In this document: piece after piece, positions 10,148-21,944 of the stretch
How positions within the stretch are numbered: position 1 is the stretch's first letter
Layout of the letters: the number at the start of each line of letters is the position of its first letter
NCBI GenBank assembly: GCA_037178675.1
Contig: JAYMGJ010000578.1
Span: 62,001 to 126,000 of the forward strand
From: Scleroderma bovista
Lineage: Eukaryota; Basidiomycota; Agaricomycetes; Boletales; Sclerodermataceae
Length of the DNA stretch: 64,000 bases
Direction of reading: 5' to 3'
Position numbers and translations under genes: made by a program
The notes under the pieces: generated by a model
What the model was told of the DNA's origin: nothing
Database searches by the model: none
The model's input: the letters and a program-made list of their open reading frames with translations, nothing else

Positions 10148-11618
10148 TCACCTCCGACCCAGTCCACTCATTTCCCATACCGCTCGCATCTGAACAAATG
10201 ACAAACTCCCCAGCATCCACGCGAACCAGTTTCGCAGGGTTGTTTTACTGATAGGCAACCACCACGCCACATTTTCGTCCTTTGTCCCCACAATGGCGAG
10301 GATATTCTTGGTGAGTGCGATGACCTCGAGCGCCCGGGAGCGCCGCTCTGCGACGAATGTGGTGAGAATGGTATCTGCTTCAGACAGTGGTTTCGTTTCA
10401 GTGGCTTTGATATGCTTCGTGAGGGCCTCGCCGAGGAAGACTGCATCCCGTAAACCAAGATTCATGCCCTGACCACCCGCCGGGGAATGGATATGAGCAG
10501 CATCCCCGACAAGAAGGATAGCAGCTCCTTGGGCATCCAAGGAGTCGCCCGTAGGTAAGCGGGCAAAGAATGTGTCAGCGACGGAAGAGTGAGTACGGAA
10601 TCGCGAGGTCCAAATGACGTCCTTGATGCAGATGGGTTTGCCGCTGGGATTAACAGACGGATCCGATGAAAGACCAAGTGGGCCAAATTTATCTGCAAGT
10701 GCCTGCAAATACTCTTTCGAAGGGGATTGTGGGACTGGTCCATCGGCAATCGGCACGCCACATACGATCCTGTAGATCTTCCTGTCGATGGTTTGCCCCG
10801 TCTCATGGGCAAGAAATTCATTGAATGTAGGGGGAAGAGGGACGCAAAGGAATATGCTGTTCGGCACCATTACTCCTCTAAATCCAAATTCGTCTACATC
10901 TTCAACGTCGAAGGTGACATCGGCCTGGGCTAGCTGCGCCAAAGTAGTGGAGTTATCGCCCAACCCACTCTTCGGATCTACAAAGCCGATGCCAGCAATA
11001 GTGCGAATCTAACGCCCAGATATAAATATGGCCATATCAACTGTGCAGAGTGACAACGTACCGTTGAATGCGCTCCATCCGCAGCTACAATGTACTTCGC
11101 TGTAATGACTTGCCCATCTTCAAAAGTAACATCCGCAAGCTTCACGTCGTCCGAGTTCGCTTTCATGCCGACAACCCGACACGGGCGATGCACGGTCACG
11201 CCGGAGCTTGCGAGCTTCTCTCCAAGAATATGCTCTGTAAATGTCTGTGGTAAGACAAGCCCATAGGGGTGGCGAGTGTAAGGCTTCAGGTGATCGAACC
11301 GAGGCATCATGAGCACATCGGTGCGAGTCCCAATCCGTATGGTAGACACTTTAGTGCCCTTGGAGACAAGCGCATCTCCGCAACCTATGGTGTCGAGAGC
11401 CTATGGATAGTGATAGCCAAAGTCGCATTTGCTGGAAGTCCACTTACTTCAAGGGTTGCAGCATGTACAACAAGAGCCCGGGAATTGTTCTCTCCTTTGG
11501 CGAGAGCGTCAACGATGACAAAGTCCCGGAATCCCTGATGGACAAGAGACAGAGCGACAGCCAGGCCGGTTGGGCCTGCTCCAACGATCAGCGTCTTAGT
11601 GCTCTGGGGAAGAGACAT
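10148..11618 (-). CDS. FAD-dependent aromatic-type monooxygenase
   Basis: Three exons, 11618-11448, 11400-11062 and 11008-10148, are joined by introns of 47 and 53 bp, all in phase 0, giving 456 residues. The N-terminus has the FAD-binding GAGPTG loop. DGAHSTIR near residue 160 matches the DG motif, and LVGDAAHIHSPAGGQGMN near residue 338 is the ribityl-binding GD motif. These three are the signature of the PHBH/phenol-hydroxylase class, which uses FAD and NAD(P)H to hydroxylate aromatic rings. The protein is at the short end of the class: the C-terminal thioredoxin-like domain of phenol hydroxylases is absent. The substrate cannot be read from sequence. The frame is undamaged. Confidence 0.88.
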
Positions 11619-11836
11619 GGTAAGATCAAAGTTCGAATGTGAGCATCATGGGTCGTCACTAAAGTACTGGGCGTAAGCTAGTGTAATCGTGCTGACTCAT
11701 CGACTACCGGTTTTCATACTCAAAAGTGTTTAGCAATCTGGATCAGTTTTGGTACATCAATTCCCCCGTTCAGCTGCCCTTTCTGCGGCCAAACGAGCGT
11801 CCACGGTCAATATCTTTGCAGGCGCTGAATCAAATG

Positions 11837-13515
11837 ATGGACCAGCCCAGGAGTACCAAACAATAGTAAGCGTTCAATCGTGCACATACTCCAGCCCTGG
11901 TAACCGAATCGGCATACGTAGCAACCCCGCCGCGGACGAACTCGCAGAAGCACGGGTTGAATTAGATCGGCTGGAAAAGCAAGAACAAGTCCTTCTTGCA
12001 CAGCTCCACACAGTCCGCAATGCTGCACAGGTGCAAAGAACTAGAATCAAGGAACTGGTCAAACGAATACCAACGCCTATCTCTTATCTTCCCAACGAGA
12101 TACTCTTGCAAATCATCCAGCTTTCTCTTCGTTCATCCATCAACCACGGACCAAATTCGTCCCTTGCATATTACCGTTTGAAAAAAGAGCTGGCGGGCGT
12201 ATCACGTCGCTGGAGAGATGTGATTCTGCGCTCTCCAGTCCTTTGGACTACCATTAAAGTGACCCCGGCGTGGGGTGATTCGCTCATGAAGACACATATA
12301 ACTAGGAGCTCTCAGTCACCCCTTGACGTCGATTTTTGTTATTGGACTGCAGGTAAAGACATGCTTATAGCGATGCTCGATCTCCTCGTTCCCTGTGCGC
12401 ATCGTTGGCGTAGCCTCATTATCCGGGACAGCGTCCCATATTTCCATTTGTCCCTTGTCTTGCAAAGGATCGGATACTTGTCATTTCCTTCTCTCAAGCG
12501 TGTTTCAATCACACCTCGCCACTTTGACGAAGTATCCGACGACTGGAACTCCCGATTTCTTAGACCTGGCAGCTCTTGTCAACTAGAATATCTGGAGCTC
12601 GGAAGACAGTTTGTCGTATCAGCCGATTTCAAGATTCCATCTTGTCTGTCGACCCTTGTTCTAGAGCTTCACCATGGTGAAAATGCCGTACTTTCATCGC
12701 TCCTCGAATTACCACCATGCGCCAAATTGTCCGTGCTCACTCTTTCGGGAAACATGGGTGTCTTCCACCAGCAACCTCCCAACAGCGTTCAGCTCCCCCT
12801 TCTCGACAAACTCATATGTAAAGCTGCCGATGTCGGAGGCCTGCTGCACGCGATTGTGGCTCCAAAGCTCAGACATTTTGAGTATCGTCCAATCCGTGTC
12901 GACGATATCTCTGCTGATTTATTTACTGGGCTAGAGTCCAAGTTCAGAAATGTCAGTCGCGTTGTTCTTTTTAGCTCGGGTATAGAGCACGACATCGAGT
13001 TTGTCTGCTTGGCATTCCCTGGTGTGCGTCACGCAGTGCTGCACGAAGACGACGCAAAGGCAGTCTTTGCGTCCATGGACACGGTACCAACCTCCACCTC
13101 CTGGCAGCACCTCGAAAGCTTGGCTATCGAGGGATCACATGTCCGTCATCATCCGGATTATCTAGGCACCCTTGTCGCATGGCTCAGGGAGCGACAATTC
13201 ATGGGACGACCAAATCTGCGAGTCAAGCTATGCTCTTTCCAGGGAGATCCAAGCTGGTTTTCTGCTGTCCAGAATGCACTCCAAGAGCAATGTACGGTGG
13301 AGTGGGTGAACATTCACCTCATCGCCAATATGGGGGTCTCTAGCACGGCTGGCGGTTCCTTGTGCACACGGTGGTCGGTGGGTAAATTCTCGCTTGCATT
13401 TCCATTTCTAGAATTGACCCACACCTTACTTGGCAAGGCTGTGTCGGATCTATCATCCGGGTTCATGGACGGAGTCGTAGAAAACATGTGCAGCAGGCTA
13501 TACACTTCCAGATAG
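11837..13515 (+). CDS. F-box-like protein
   Basis: The long open frame has no ATG before the F-box. Joining an ATG exon at 11837-11865 through a 56-bp intron (11866-11921) to the frame at 11922 keeps phase and gives 540 residues. Residues about 12-58 form a coiled coil (LAEARVELDRLEKQEQ), followed by an F-box (SYLPNEILLQIIQLS, about 64-110, including SRRWRDVILRSPVLWTTI) and a leucine-rich C-terminal region. In agaricomycetes such proteins are a large family and are thought to recruit substrates to SCF ubiquitin ligases. Part of this gene is duplicated at 15.5-15.9 kb. Confidence 0.75.
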
Positions 13516-13903
13516 ACACCGGAAGGATATGGATAAATTTCAATCACAGCCTACATACATCTTTAGTCATGTCGCCCGGATGGTATGGGACCTGAGCGCT
13601 GAGCGCTAGTCCTCCAATCCACTAGTTGGGCCGTGTCTTTTACCCGAAACCAAACTTCGAACCATGGCCCATAGTGTCTTTGACTACGGTCTACGCAACA
13701 GGTACCTGCGAACAACCCTTCTGATCTTCTTGTGGATAAGGTATTTACCAGTTTTCACGTGATCTCCCTGTATCAACCATCAGAAATGAGTCATCGCGCC
13801 ACGCATCCTCCCTTCATTGGGCCTCCTTGATCATGTATATAACCTCAAGTTCTCGCATTTCACATTGTTTGGATCATTTCCCTCTTCCCAGTATATACGA
13901 CAT

Positions 13904-14777
13904 ATGTCCACTGTACCTTCGGCGACACAATGGGGGCTCCCCACATCTTCCAAGCGGGCCTTACTCATTCACGGACTAACTTGCTCGTCACACACCTGGG
14001 AGCGTGTAGCCCAGGCGCTAGTTGAAGCTGGTATTTTACTCCAAATCTTTCTGTGTCAACAACTCTGACCAACCCTTAGGATACTTCGTTGTGGCTCCAA
14101 ATTTATTAGGTCACGGCTTCAGATGTGGCACAGACTTCTCTGTTGGGAACTTGACAAAGGATATTCAGCCCTATTTCACCAACACACACTACGACATCAT
14201 TATTGGTCACTCCTTAGGGGGCGCCATACTTGCTGAATTACTCCATTCTCTACCTCAGCATCGACCCATCTCTGCCGTCTTGGTCGACCCCGCTCTGGAA
14301 GTCGGCTCTGACATGGTTGACACGTACACAAGATTTTTTAGTGGTGTCATTGCAAACGTCAGACCAATAGAGGCTTATATGGCTGACAACCCAAACTGGA
14401 CACGCGTGGATGCTATCACGCGAGTCGTCAATTTGCACACGTATATGTCGGTTGAAGCGATGGAGCAAGTTTTTGCGGTGAGCACATGGCGCTCTGCAGA
14501 GTGTGAATTTCGTTAGTAACAGTGGACTGGACAGCAAAACAACCCTTGGTCGTTTGGAAAGCTCCTCTCCGAGGTTCCATCTAATGTCACAATTACGGTT
14601 TTGCTGGCGGACCCCAAGTTACAACCGGTTTGTTCTGTGGAACATGTTCCTCCTCACCCGAGGATCCGCACAGTCGTTGTTCCGAATGCATCGCATTGCA
14701 TTCACTATGATAATCTTCAGGCCGTAGTCAATGCAGCTTTGGAGCAGGTGGCTATGTCGGGAGGCACGGATGCCTGA
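13904..14777 (+). CDS. Alpha/beta hydrolase, copy 1 (intact)
   Basis: Exon 1 is 13904-14030 and exon 2 is 14080-14477 (intron 49 bp). Exon 3 ends at the TGA at 14775 and starts at either 14523 or 14535; both follow an AG and keep frame, giving 259 or 255 residues. The second acceptor is better placed relative to the TAAC branch-like site and is the only one usable in copy 4. Motifs: oxyanion loop LLIHGLTCSSHTW, nucleophile elbow GHSLGG (Ser about residue 87), catalytic His in NASHCIHYDN near the end. It acts as a soluble hydrolase of unknown substrate. Three further copies of the unit, with flanking DNA, are in the window (16.2, 37.0 and 38.5 kb). Confidence 0.85.
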
Positions 14778-14979
14778 GCAATGGGACTTACGGACTTGAT
14801 ATCTTGCCTCAATCCCGGGTGGATCAAGCAATTTCTTTGGTATGCAACCTCACCAAGTCTCCGGACCAACGCAGCGAATCGATTCCTGCTCATGCAATTG
14901 TTTTCTTCTATAATGTTAAACTATCAGCCACGTGTGTACAAAATTTCTATCGTGTCATTGACTTGAAACCACATCTTAA

Positions 14980-15350
14980 ACCTCGAATAAGAAAGAGAGA
15001 CGAAAGAGAAAAACACAGATCGATACATGGATGCAGAAAATAGAGGCCTGAAAAACCGAAGATAGACAAGGGTGAGTAGGCGGGGAGATCGATGGTCCTA
15101 TGGGACCGAGTGCAATAGTTCGTCGATGTTTACTTAACTCAGATCTGCAGGGGGAACCGGGGCTGAGCCTATCAGAAGTAGAAGGACCTCGACTCAGGAT
15201 GGGTGGACGGGAGCTACGAAGCCCCGTCTTGCCACGCCGCATCACCTAAGTTGCCAACGCCAGTCTCCATTGACATTGACTGAGGCTCCGGCGAACAACC
15301 TTGCAAGCTCTTCCTCGAACGATGGCTGAAGGAGATCAAACAACCTCGAG
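14980..15350 (-). pseudogene. Duplicated 3' end of the HMG-box gene
   Basis: This stretch matches the 3' end and downstream flank of the HMG-box gene at about 17040-17590. Shared are the CAAAACACAGATCGATACA block, the GCTACGAAnCCCCGTC block around the stop, and a minus-strand frame with QPSFEEELARLF. The rest of the HMG gene is absent, and a short piece like the F-box gene (near 12790) is fused at about 15360-15400. It is a broken segmental duplicate. Confidence 0.65.
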
Positions 15351-15543
15351 AGCCTGCGCTTCAGCTCCCCCTTCTTGACAAACTCATATGTAATGCTGCC
15401 GGCTGCCACGTCCCAATGTTCCACTGGCAACGGAAGATCGCCTCTACCCATGCGGCGAACCAATCCAATCGCGAGATCATATCTTATCCTAGCCACATAC
15501 GAAAGTCAACGCTACACCTTCAACAACGCCCGGAGGACCTTGG

Positions 15544-15935
15544 CAAAGTGACCCCGGCGTGGGGTGATTCGCTCATGAAGACCACATAACTTAGTAGGAG
15601 CTCTCAGTCGCCCCTTGACGTCGATTTTTGTTATTGGACTGTAGGTAAAGATGTGCTTATGGCGATGATCGATCTCCTCGTTCCCTGTGCGCATCGTTGG
15701 CGTAGTCTCATTATCCGGGACAGCGCCCCATATTTCCATTTGTCTTTTGTCTTGCAGAAGATGATCAAGATCGGATACAAGTTGTCATTTCCTTCTCTCG
15801 AGCGCGTTTCAATCACACCTCGGCACTTTGACGAAGTAAATTCTCCCTTGCATTTCCATTTCTAGAATTGACCCACACCTTGGCAAGGCTGTGTCAGATC
15901 TATCATCCGGGTTCTAAATTTCAATCACAGCCTAC
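15544..15935 (+). pseudogene. Partial duplicate of the F-box gene
   Basis: 15544-15838 matches 12257-12530 of the F-box gene with small indels. It then jumps to sequence like 13384-13463 and again to sequence like 13536 onward, so two internal blocks are deleted. The frame is broken by an indel near 15590. The duplicate runs on without a break into the flank and gene of hydrolase copy 2, in the same order as the parental pair. Confidence 0.75.
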
Positions 15936-16246
15936 ATACATCTTTACAGATGGTATGGGACCCGAGTGCTGAGCCTCCAATCCACTAGTTGGGTACCCGA
16001 AACCAAACTTCGAACCATGGCCCATAGTTTCTTTGACTACGGTTTACGCAACAGATACGCGACAAATGGCCGACTTGATCCTCTTGTGGATAAGGCGCAT
16101 CTCCCAGCATCAGATGCATCAGAAATGAGTCATGAGTACGCCACGCTTCCTTCCCCATTGGCTTCCTTGATCATGTACATAACCGCAAGCTCTCACAGCC
16201 CACATTGTTCGAACGATTTCTCTTTTCCCAGCATATACGGTAGACT

Positions 16247-17018
16247 ATGACTACTGTACCTTCAGCGACACAATGGGGGCTGCCCACATCTTTCCAAGCG
16301 GGCCTTACTCATTCACGGACTAACTTGCTCGTCACACACCTGGGAGCGTGTAGCCCAGGCGCTAGTTGAAGCTGGTATTTTACTCCAAATCTTTCTGTAT
16401 CAACAACTCTGACCGACCCTTAGGATACTTCGTTGTGGCTTCAAATTTATTAGGTCACGGCTTCAGATGTGGCACAGATTTCTCTGTTGGGAACCTAGCA
16501 AAGGATATTCAGCCCTATTTCACCAACACCAACACATACTAGACACCATTATTGGTCACTCCTTAGGGGGCGCCATACTTGCTGAATTACTCCCTTTTCT
16601 GCCCCAGCATCGACCCATCTCCGCCGTCTGGAAGTCAGCTCTGACATGTTTGACATGTACACAAGATTTTTTAGTGGTGACATTGCAAACGTCAGACCGA
16701 TAGAGGCTTATATGGCCGACAACCCGAACTGGACACGCGTGGATGCTATCACACGAGTTATCTGTTTGCACACGTATATGTCGGTTGAAGCAGTGGTGCA
16801 AGTTTTTGCGGTGAGCACATGGCGCTCTCCAGAGTCGTTAGTAACAGTGGACTGGTCAGCAAAACAACCCTTGGTCGTTCGGAAAGCTCCTCTCCGAGAT
16901 TCCATCTAATGTCACAATTACGGTTTTGCTGGCGGACCCCAAGTTACGACCGGTTTGTTCTGTGGAACATGTTCCTCCTCACCCGAGGATCCGCACAGTC
17001 GTTGTTCCGAATGCATCA
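16247..17018 (+). pseudogene. Alpha/beta hydrolase, copy 2 (decayed)
   Basis: Starts at an ATG at 16247 and follows copy 1, but an extra T near 16292 shifts the frame in exon 1, a block around the LVDPAL segment is deleted near 16628, and the sequence ends at about 17018 before the catalytic histidine region is complete. Conserved pieces include the GHSLGG elbow (about 16553) and YMADNPNWTRVDAI. It is the hydrolase half of the duplicated F-box/hydrolase block. Confidence 0.8.
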
Positions 17019-17461
17019 TGTTAGTACATCTTACTTAAAAATTCAAATTAAAAAAAATGAGACGAGAGCAAAACACAGATCGATACAGGGATGCAGCAAA
17101 TAGAGACCCGAAAAACCAAAGATAGAGTAGGTAGGCAGGGAGACGGATGATCCTATGGGAACAGGTGCGACGGTTCGAGTTCGAACCGTCGGGGCTATCA
17201 ACGGAAGTGGGGCGGATGGTAAGATGGCATGACATACAACAGATGCGGTAACGACAGGATCGGGACGAACCAATAAGTATTAATGAATAATGGAAATGTC
17301 CATACTCGCGACCAGAAATCTAACTGAGGTGAATCATTTGGCACAGTGCGGGAAGCATGTACTGACCAGAAAAGGGAAACAGAATGGAGCAATAGAGGAA
17401 TCATACGATGGGACTAAGCCTATCAGAACAGGAAGAGCCCGACGGATGAGAGGATGGGGGG

Positions 17462-19176
17462 CTACGAAACCCCGTCCTGCCACGCCGCACCGCTTTTTCC
17501 GACGCTGGTCTCTATTGACATAGACTGAGACGCCTGCTCCGGGAAGAACCTTGCGAGCTCTTCCTCGAACGATGGCTGAGGGGGATCTAACGTCGGGGTA
17601 GCGGTAAACTCAGAATACATGCTTGGCGCAGAAGAGAACAAGTCGCAGTTCTGCAGCCCGATGGCGTAGGCCTCGAGAGCCTGCGCGCGTTCCATCTCGT
17701 CGTACGACGGCGAAACTGAATCGTCAACGCATTTGGTAAAGGCATCGAAGGAGCTGCCGCCTCCTCCGCCGAAGTTGGGAACTATATCGGTAGTCACCTG
17801 GGGGGGCCCGTTGCAAGACGGCTGGTGGAGACCCTGCGCAAGTACGCCAGGTTCCTGGCTTTCACTTGACGCGATGGAGGAATTGTTGGCTGATCCAGGT
17901 GGAGGTGACGACGACGATTCTTGAGAGGAAGTGGATGCGGCATAGCCAGAGCCAGATACCGACACAGGGGGTGATGACGGTCCAAAGTTTCCATTCCATC
18001 CACATAGAGATGACGAACCGTTTGCAAAGGGCGCTGCTAAGCAACTAGTCCCTTCATCATCTCCGAACGGAAGACCGATTTGGAGGGGGAGATCAGAGGA
18101 TGGATGGGTCGAATTTATTGGATATTCAGGTTTTCCTGGATGCCATACTCCATGCTATTTTACTATTAGTTTCAAGTCAAGTCGCAAAAGATATAACGCA
18201 CCTGATTCTGTGGACTTGCACAGTATGCATCAGACTGCACGCTAGCAGGGTATATTCCTGCAGCTGCAATGGGTCCTGCATCATCAAACGTGAGCGGACG
18301 CGTTATTTGCGCCACGCAATCTGAAGGTTCTCTCGCGATGACAATGCCATCGATGAGTGAGAACGACCGGCGATCACGATGGTCAGAAGGAACAAGAGGA
18401 GATCCGGACAACAGATTTCTATGCGGCACAGACGATGCCCGACGTCTGGTAATTTCTGGACTCTTGTCCATTTCTTCTGGTATAGAACTGAGCGGCGTGG
18501 CCCGGCCCTCATTCAGAGAGATGTCGGCGGATTTCGTCAGTGAAAGCGAATGAGATGGTGTTTCAGCGGCGTTTTCGAATCTAATGCCAGCGGGGGCGAA
18601 ATACGGCTTTTTGCTCCCCGAGGCTTGTCGCCTCATGGGACGGAACCGATAGTGTGGATAGATCCGGGTGTGCTCCTCCCTCTCTCTGTCTGCGAGATGT
18701 CTGTACTTGTCTTTCTCTTCCGCGGACAGTTGCTTCCACGCCTCTGCAGCTCTTTTCGAGAGAGTTTTTGAAAGGGATTGCTCGTCCGATTCTTGTGAGG
18801 TCTGGGCGGCATGCTCACGGGAATAGTCGCACCTGAAGATGATGAAGGCATTGCGGGGCCGAGGAATCCAGCCAGGATCTCGAGTGCGGTTTCGTTGGGC
18901 CCTGCGATCTGATGAAGGGGCTATTGGAAACCGGTGGGTGAGCAGGATGGGAGAAGAGCTGGTGGCAGATTGAGCGAGCTGCGAGTGCATCAGAGAAGAG
19001 GACTTGGAGGAAGTCACTGCTGACGCAGATTCAGAATGCAAAGGAAGGTGGCAGGAACGTTCTAGCGTGGCCGAAGGAGTAGTGAAGCAGGCCACATCCG
19101 TGACGTAGAGCTCCTCCTCATTGCCTTCTACCGGAGACCAGCCTCGGAGAACCAGCTTTGCTGCAGAAAACAACAT
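17462..19176 (-). CDS. HMG-box transcription factor
   Basis: Exon 1 runs 19176-18202 and exon 2 18154-17462, with a 47-bp intron containing an ACTAAT branch site; both are in phase, 555 residues. The frame is open to 19251 but the first ATG is at 19176. An HMG box occupies about residues 104-176: IPRPRNAFIIFR, then SKRAAEAWKQLSAEEKDKYR and a basic end (HYRFRPMRR). This is the sequence-specific (MATA/SOX) type seen in fungal mating and developmental regulators, expected to bind DNA in the nucleus. The remainder is low-complexity Ser/Pro-rich, with a Gly run and an acidic C-terminus. Its 3' end is duplicated at 14980-15350. Confidence 0.85.
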
Positions 19177-19482
19177 CTTTGATAAAGGACGTCGCGAAAG
19201 AGTGTTCGTTGAAGTGTTAGCGTGTATGTTGGGAGTCAATGCTATGGGCACCGGGAGGTATAACCATAGTATGTAAGGTATATCAGTCAGACGAACGGGA
19301 CAAAGAGACTATGGTGGGATGACATGTCTCGAGTCTTACTATCTCTGCGCCCACATGTCGTCGAATCAGTGCCGACGATGGTATACAGAGACCGATGAGA
19401 CGATCTACTGTAATTGGAGATCATCTCGATCGTGATCAAATCTGTCAACATTCGATCGTCAGTGAAGCTACGTTTGTTATTT

Positions 19483-19540
19483 TTATGAATGCAAGTCAAA
19501 AACGCCGAACCGATTCGGCGTTTTTGACTTGCATTCATAA
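19483..19540. repeat. Perfect 27-bp inverted repeat with 4-base loop
   Basis: The arms 19483-19509 and 19514-19540 are exact reverse complements, separated by CCGA. The stem includes AAAAACGCCGAA and its complement. It lies upstream of the HMG-box gene (which starts at 19176 on the minus strand). Confidence 0.95.
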
Positions 19541-20493
19541 TTTCTGGATTTGTTGAACTCTATAATGCGGGGAGACTTGAAGGAACAGTGACGGCCCACA
19601 GCAGCTCTCTCAGAGACTACTATCGGAATGCACGGACGGAATCGGATTTGTGTGAAATTTGGAAAGCTGATGAGATCCGGGCCGCAGATGGATTGTAGGG
19701 TCCCTCCTAAAAACCACATTAATTCTTTGATTGGCAAAGCCAAATTCGATATGCAAAGAAGCCAAAGCCCCATACCATTTACCTTGGATTGTGCACGCGG
19801 GGCAAGTATTGCGCAATATCCCATAGTTTCCCCCTAGTAATTTTTTTCTTGGGGAATCGACACTCCACCGTAGACTGGGCGCTATACACCGACCAATCAG
19901 CAGAACCGCAAGAATTTCAAACTATTTGCGGCGGTCGACTCCATAGGGACTGGGGGGCGGCCCGCACCCCCTAGAAAGATTGAATTATTTACGATCGACG
20001 TCGCAGCAAGTGGACAATGACAATAGGCTGAGGAGAAGAATGGAAACCATATCCATAACTGACAGGCAGTGGCACTGCGGTAGACGCCCCATGTCCAAAT
20101 AAGCTCGCGTAGGTGCCTTGAGATTGACAGCCTAATTGACACCAGCGCTACTTATTGACGCTGCTTTTGTTCGCCGGCGGTGTGGATTGGGAGGGGATAA
20201 TAGTCATAAGACCGACTAGCCACGGTGAAACTCTGAAACAGTTGTCACTCGACCTCAATAAGTGCCTGGCGATCGCAAGTACGTTTTATATAGGCCGGCG
20301 GCGACTGAAAAAACTACACAGCCACATTGCTGAATGTGGCATGATCTGCTACGAGAATCTATCAGAGAGAATCGTCACCATACGCATGCACCATCAGCTT
20401 CTACTTAAATGTCTGTAATAGCCATAGTAAAGTCCGAAAAATATGCGTCCTGATCTTTCCGGGACGCAAAGTCCGCCTTGGAACCTGACAACA
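19541..20493. other. Intergenic sequence
   Basis: No gene recognised. Small open frames on both strands (for example 20155-20418 plus) show no family features. Confidence 0.3.
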
Positions 20494-21261
20494 TTAATTG
20501 TGGAGTTGTCCAGCGAGACCAACGTGCTCACCTCCGAAAAAGGTCCGCATGGATACTTCTGATTCTTCCCTGCTCACTATCATCCCTGTGACGCTCTTAC
20601 CGGCAAAGTACAGCTCTCCATCGCTACACCAATGTTGTTTAGCGCCAAATTGCATGTGGAGCCTAACGGCGGAATGACACACTGAACTTGGTTCGCGGAG
20701 AACTCGGGATCCGTGTACGGAGGAAGGTACGTGTATAATTCTCCGGCGCGATCTGCTCGCCACTGATCAGACGAACAGAAAAGCATCTCGAGGATCGACT
20801 TCCTCCAGAACGATCTTCAAGGGCCGAGTATAACTTACAAAGGCCAGGCAACCTCCCCCCTTTCTGCCACTCGAGACCTTCGTCAACATATACAGAGTAT
20901 CCAAATGTAACCTCTTTCGTGACCGCAAGGTCCACATTCCTAGGACCAGAAGCATAGAAAGATATCCCGCCTTTGGGCTCGCGAGTGAGGGTATACGAAC
21001 CTTTTGGGTAATGGGCTTTCAGTGCAAGCTCGCCATCAAAGGCGCTAGCAAACGTGAGGGGAGCTTGGACAGGATATGTGTCTGGTTTAGCGTACTCGAG
21101 GTGAGTGGCTGCAACAACGGCGCAGTTGTCCAACTCATGTCTTCGCTTCCAGGTCGCTCCACTGGGAACAAGGCTGCCAGTGTGTCGGAGGGCGCTCCCA
21201 TCCGTACATGGGGCAGACGTAAGGATCCCCCCAAGGGTAGGTCAAAGGAAGTGTGCTTCAT
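20494..21261 (-). pseudogene. Polysaccharide lyase (PL14-like), multiply frameshifted
   Basis: Reading on the minus strand, the N-terminus MKHTSFDLPLGGSLRLPH lies in one frame. Another frame holds HLEYAKPDTYPV, GGISFYASGP, VTFGYSVYVDEGLEWQKGG and CFSVRL; a third gives GELYTYLPPYTDPEFSANQ; a fourth DGELYFAGKSV and MRTFFGGE. The order and motifs follow fungal PL14-type (alginate lyase-like) enzymes, which cleave uronate polymers outside the cell. At least three frame changes without usable introns (near 21110, 20790 and 20640) mean the gene is dead, although the protein sequence in each frame is still well preserved, suggesting recent loss. Confidence 0.75.
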
Positions 21262-21793
21262 GGTCGTTGCTGACAGCGAGGGAGCGGGTGACTTATTGTG
21301 GTGACGGGCACGGCGGTGATGAGACTAGGAGTGGTGATCAAATGGGGCCGCGTCGACGAACGTAGAGAATATGGAGATCAGAAAAGCGGTAGACCATACG
21401 TACATTACTGTTAGGTGAAGCAGCAAAGACTAGCTTTTGCTGAAGTGAGAGTGAACACGGGGAAAGAGGTTGAGTGTGGGCCCAAGCGACGGCGGGCCCG
21501 GGCATAATACGGCGTTCGGTAGCTGGCTTTTGGCAAGCCCAAACGTGCTGAAGGACGTACTAATCTGAGAATTCCCATTTGCTTGCGCGCTGAGGGCTAC
21601 AACATGGTGAGACGGGCATTGACTCCACCATCAATCAATTCACTGGCATGCTCGTCCCTCGTCGCTAATCAGGAGCTGGTCAAAGATGTCCAATGAATTG
21701 GTCAGATCAAGACGCCCCTATCGACAACGGAACGCTCCTGAAATGCGTGCCCATCAAGTGTTCCAGTTGCACCGGGTAGTCCTCGTCGTCATT
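21262..21793. other. Intergenic sequence between the lyase remnant and the tRNA gene
   Basis: Nothing recognised. Confidence 0.3.
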
Positions 21794-21878
21794 GGCCGCC
21801 TGGCGAAATGGTATCGCGTCTGACTACGACTCGAGGCAGTTGATCAGGAGATTGTAGGTTCGAATCCTGCGGCGGTCA
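21794..21878 (+). tRNA. tRNA-Arg(ACG) with a 13-base anticodon-loop intron
   Basis: The acceptor stem GGCCGCC pairs with GGCGGTC; the D stem is GCG/CGC; the anticodon stem TCTGA pairs with TCAGG; the T arm GTAGG-TTCGAAT-CCTGC is canonical and supplies the B box. The anticodon ACG is at 21826-21828. The insertion of about 13 bases (21830-21842) lies one base 3' of the anticodon, the usual position for eukaryotic tRNA introns. The discriminator base is A21878. CCA is not encoded. Confidence 0.9.
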
Positions 21879-21880
21879 TC

Positions 21881-21886
21881 TTTTTT
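21881..21886 (+). terminator. RNA polymerase III terminator
   Basis: A run of six T starts two bases after the tRNA end. Confidence 0.8.
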
Positions 21887-21944
21887 ATCCCCTGCGATGC
21901 TAAAAACATTCTCATAAGGTTGTCGCGCTCGATATCTTCTAATC

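Noticed and set aside
11749..11836. F-box protein start at 11749
   Set aside because: The codon there is TTG. An ATG at 11837 with a 56-bp intron gives a proper start and phase.
19177..19251. HMG-box protein start at 19251
   Set aside because: The codon is GTG; the first ATG in frame is at 19176.
20767..20839. GTAAGT donor in the lyase remnant
   Set aside because: The sequence beyond it (LEDRSGGSRSSRCFSVRL) still reads as lyase in the same frame, so it is exon.
21100..21135. An intron explaining the first frame change in the lyase remnant
   Set aside because: No GT-AG pair of usable length gives the right phase, and later frame changes have no intron either.
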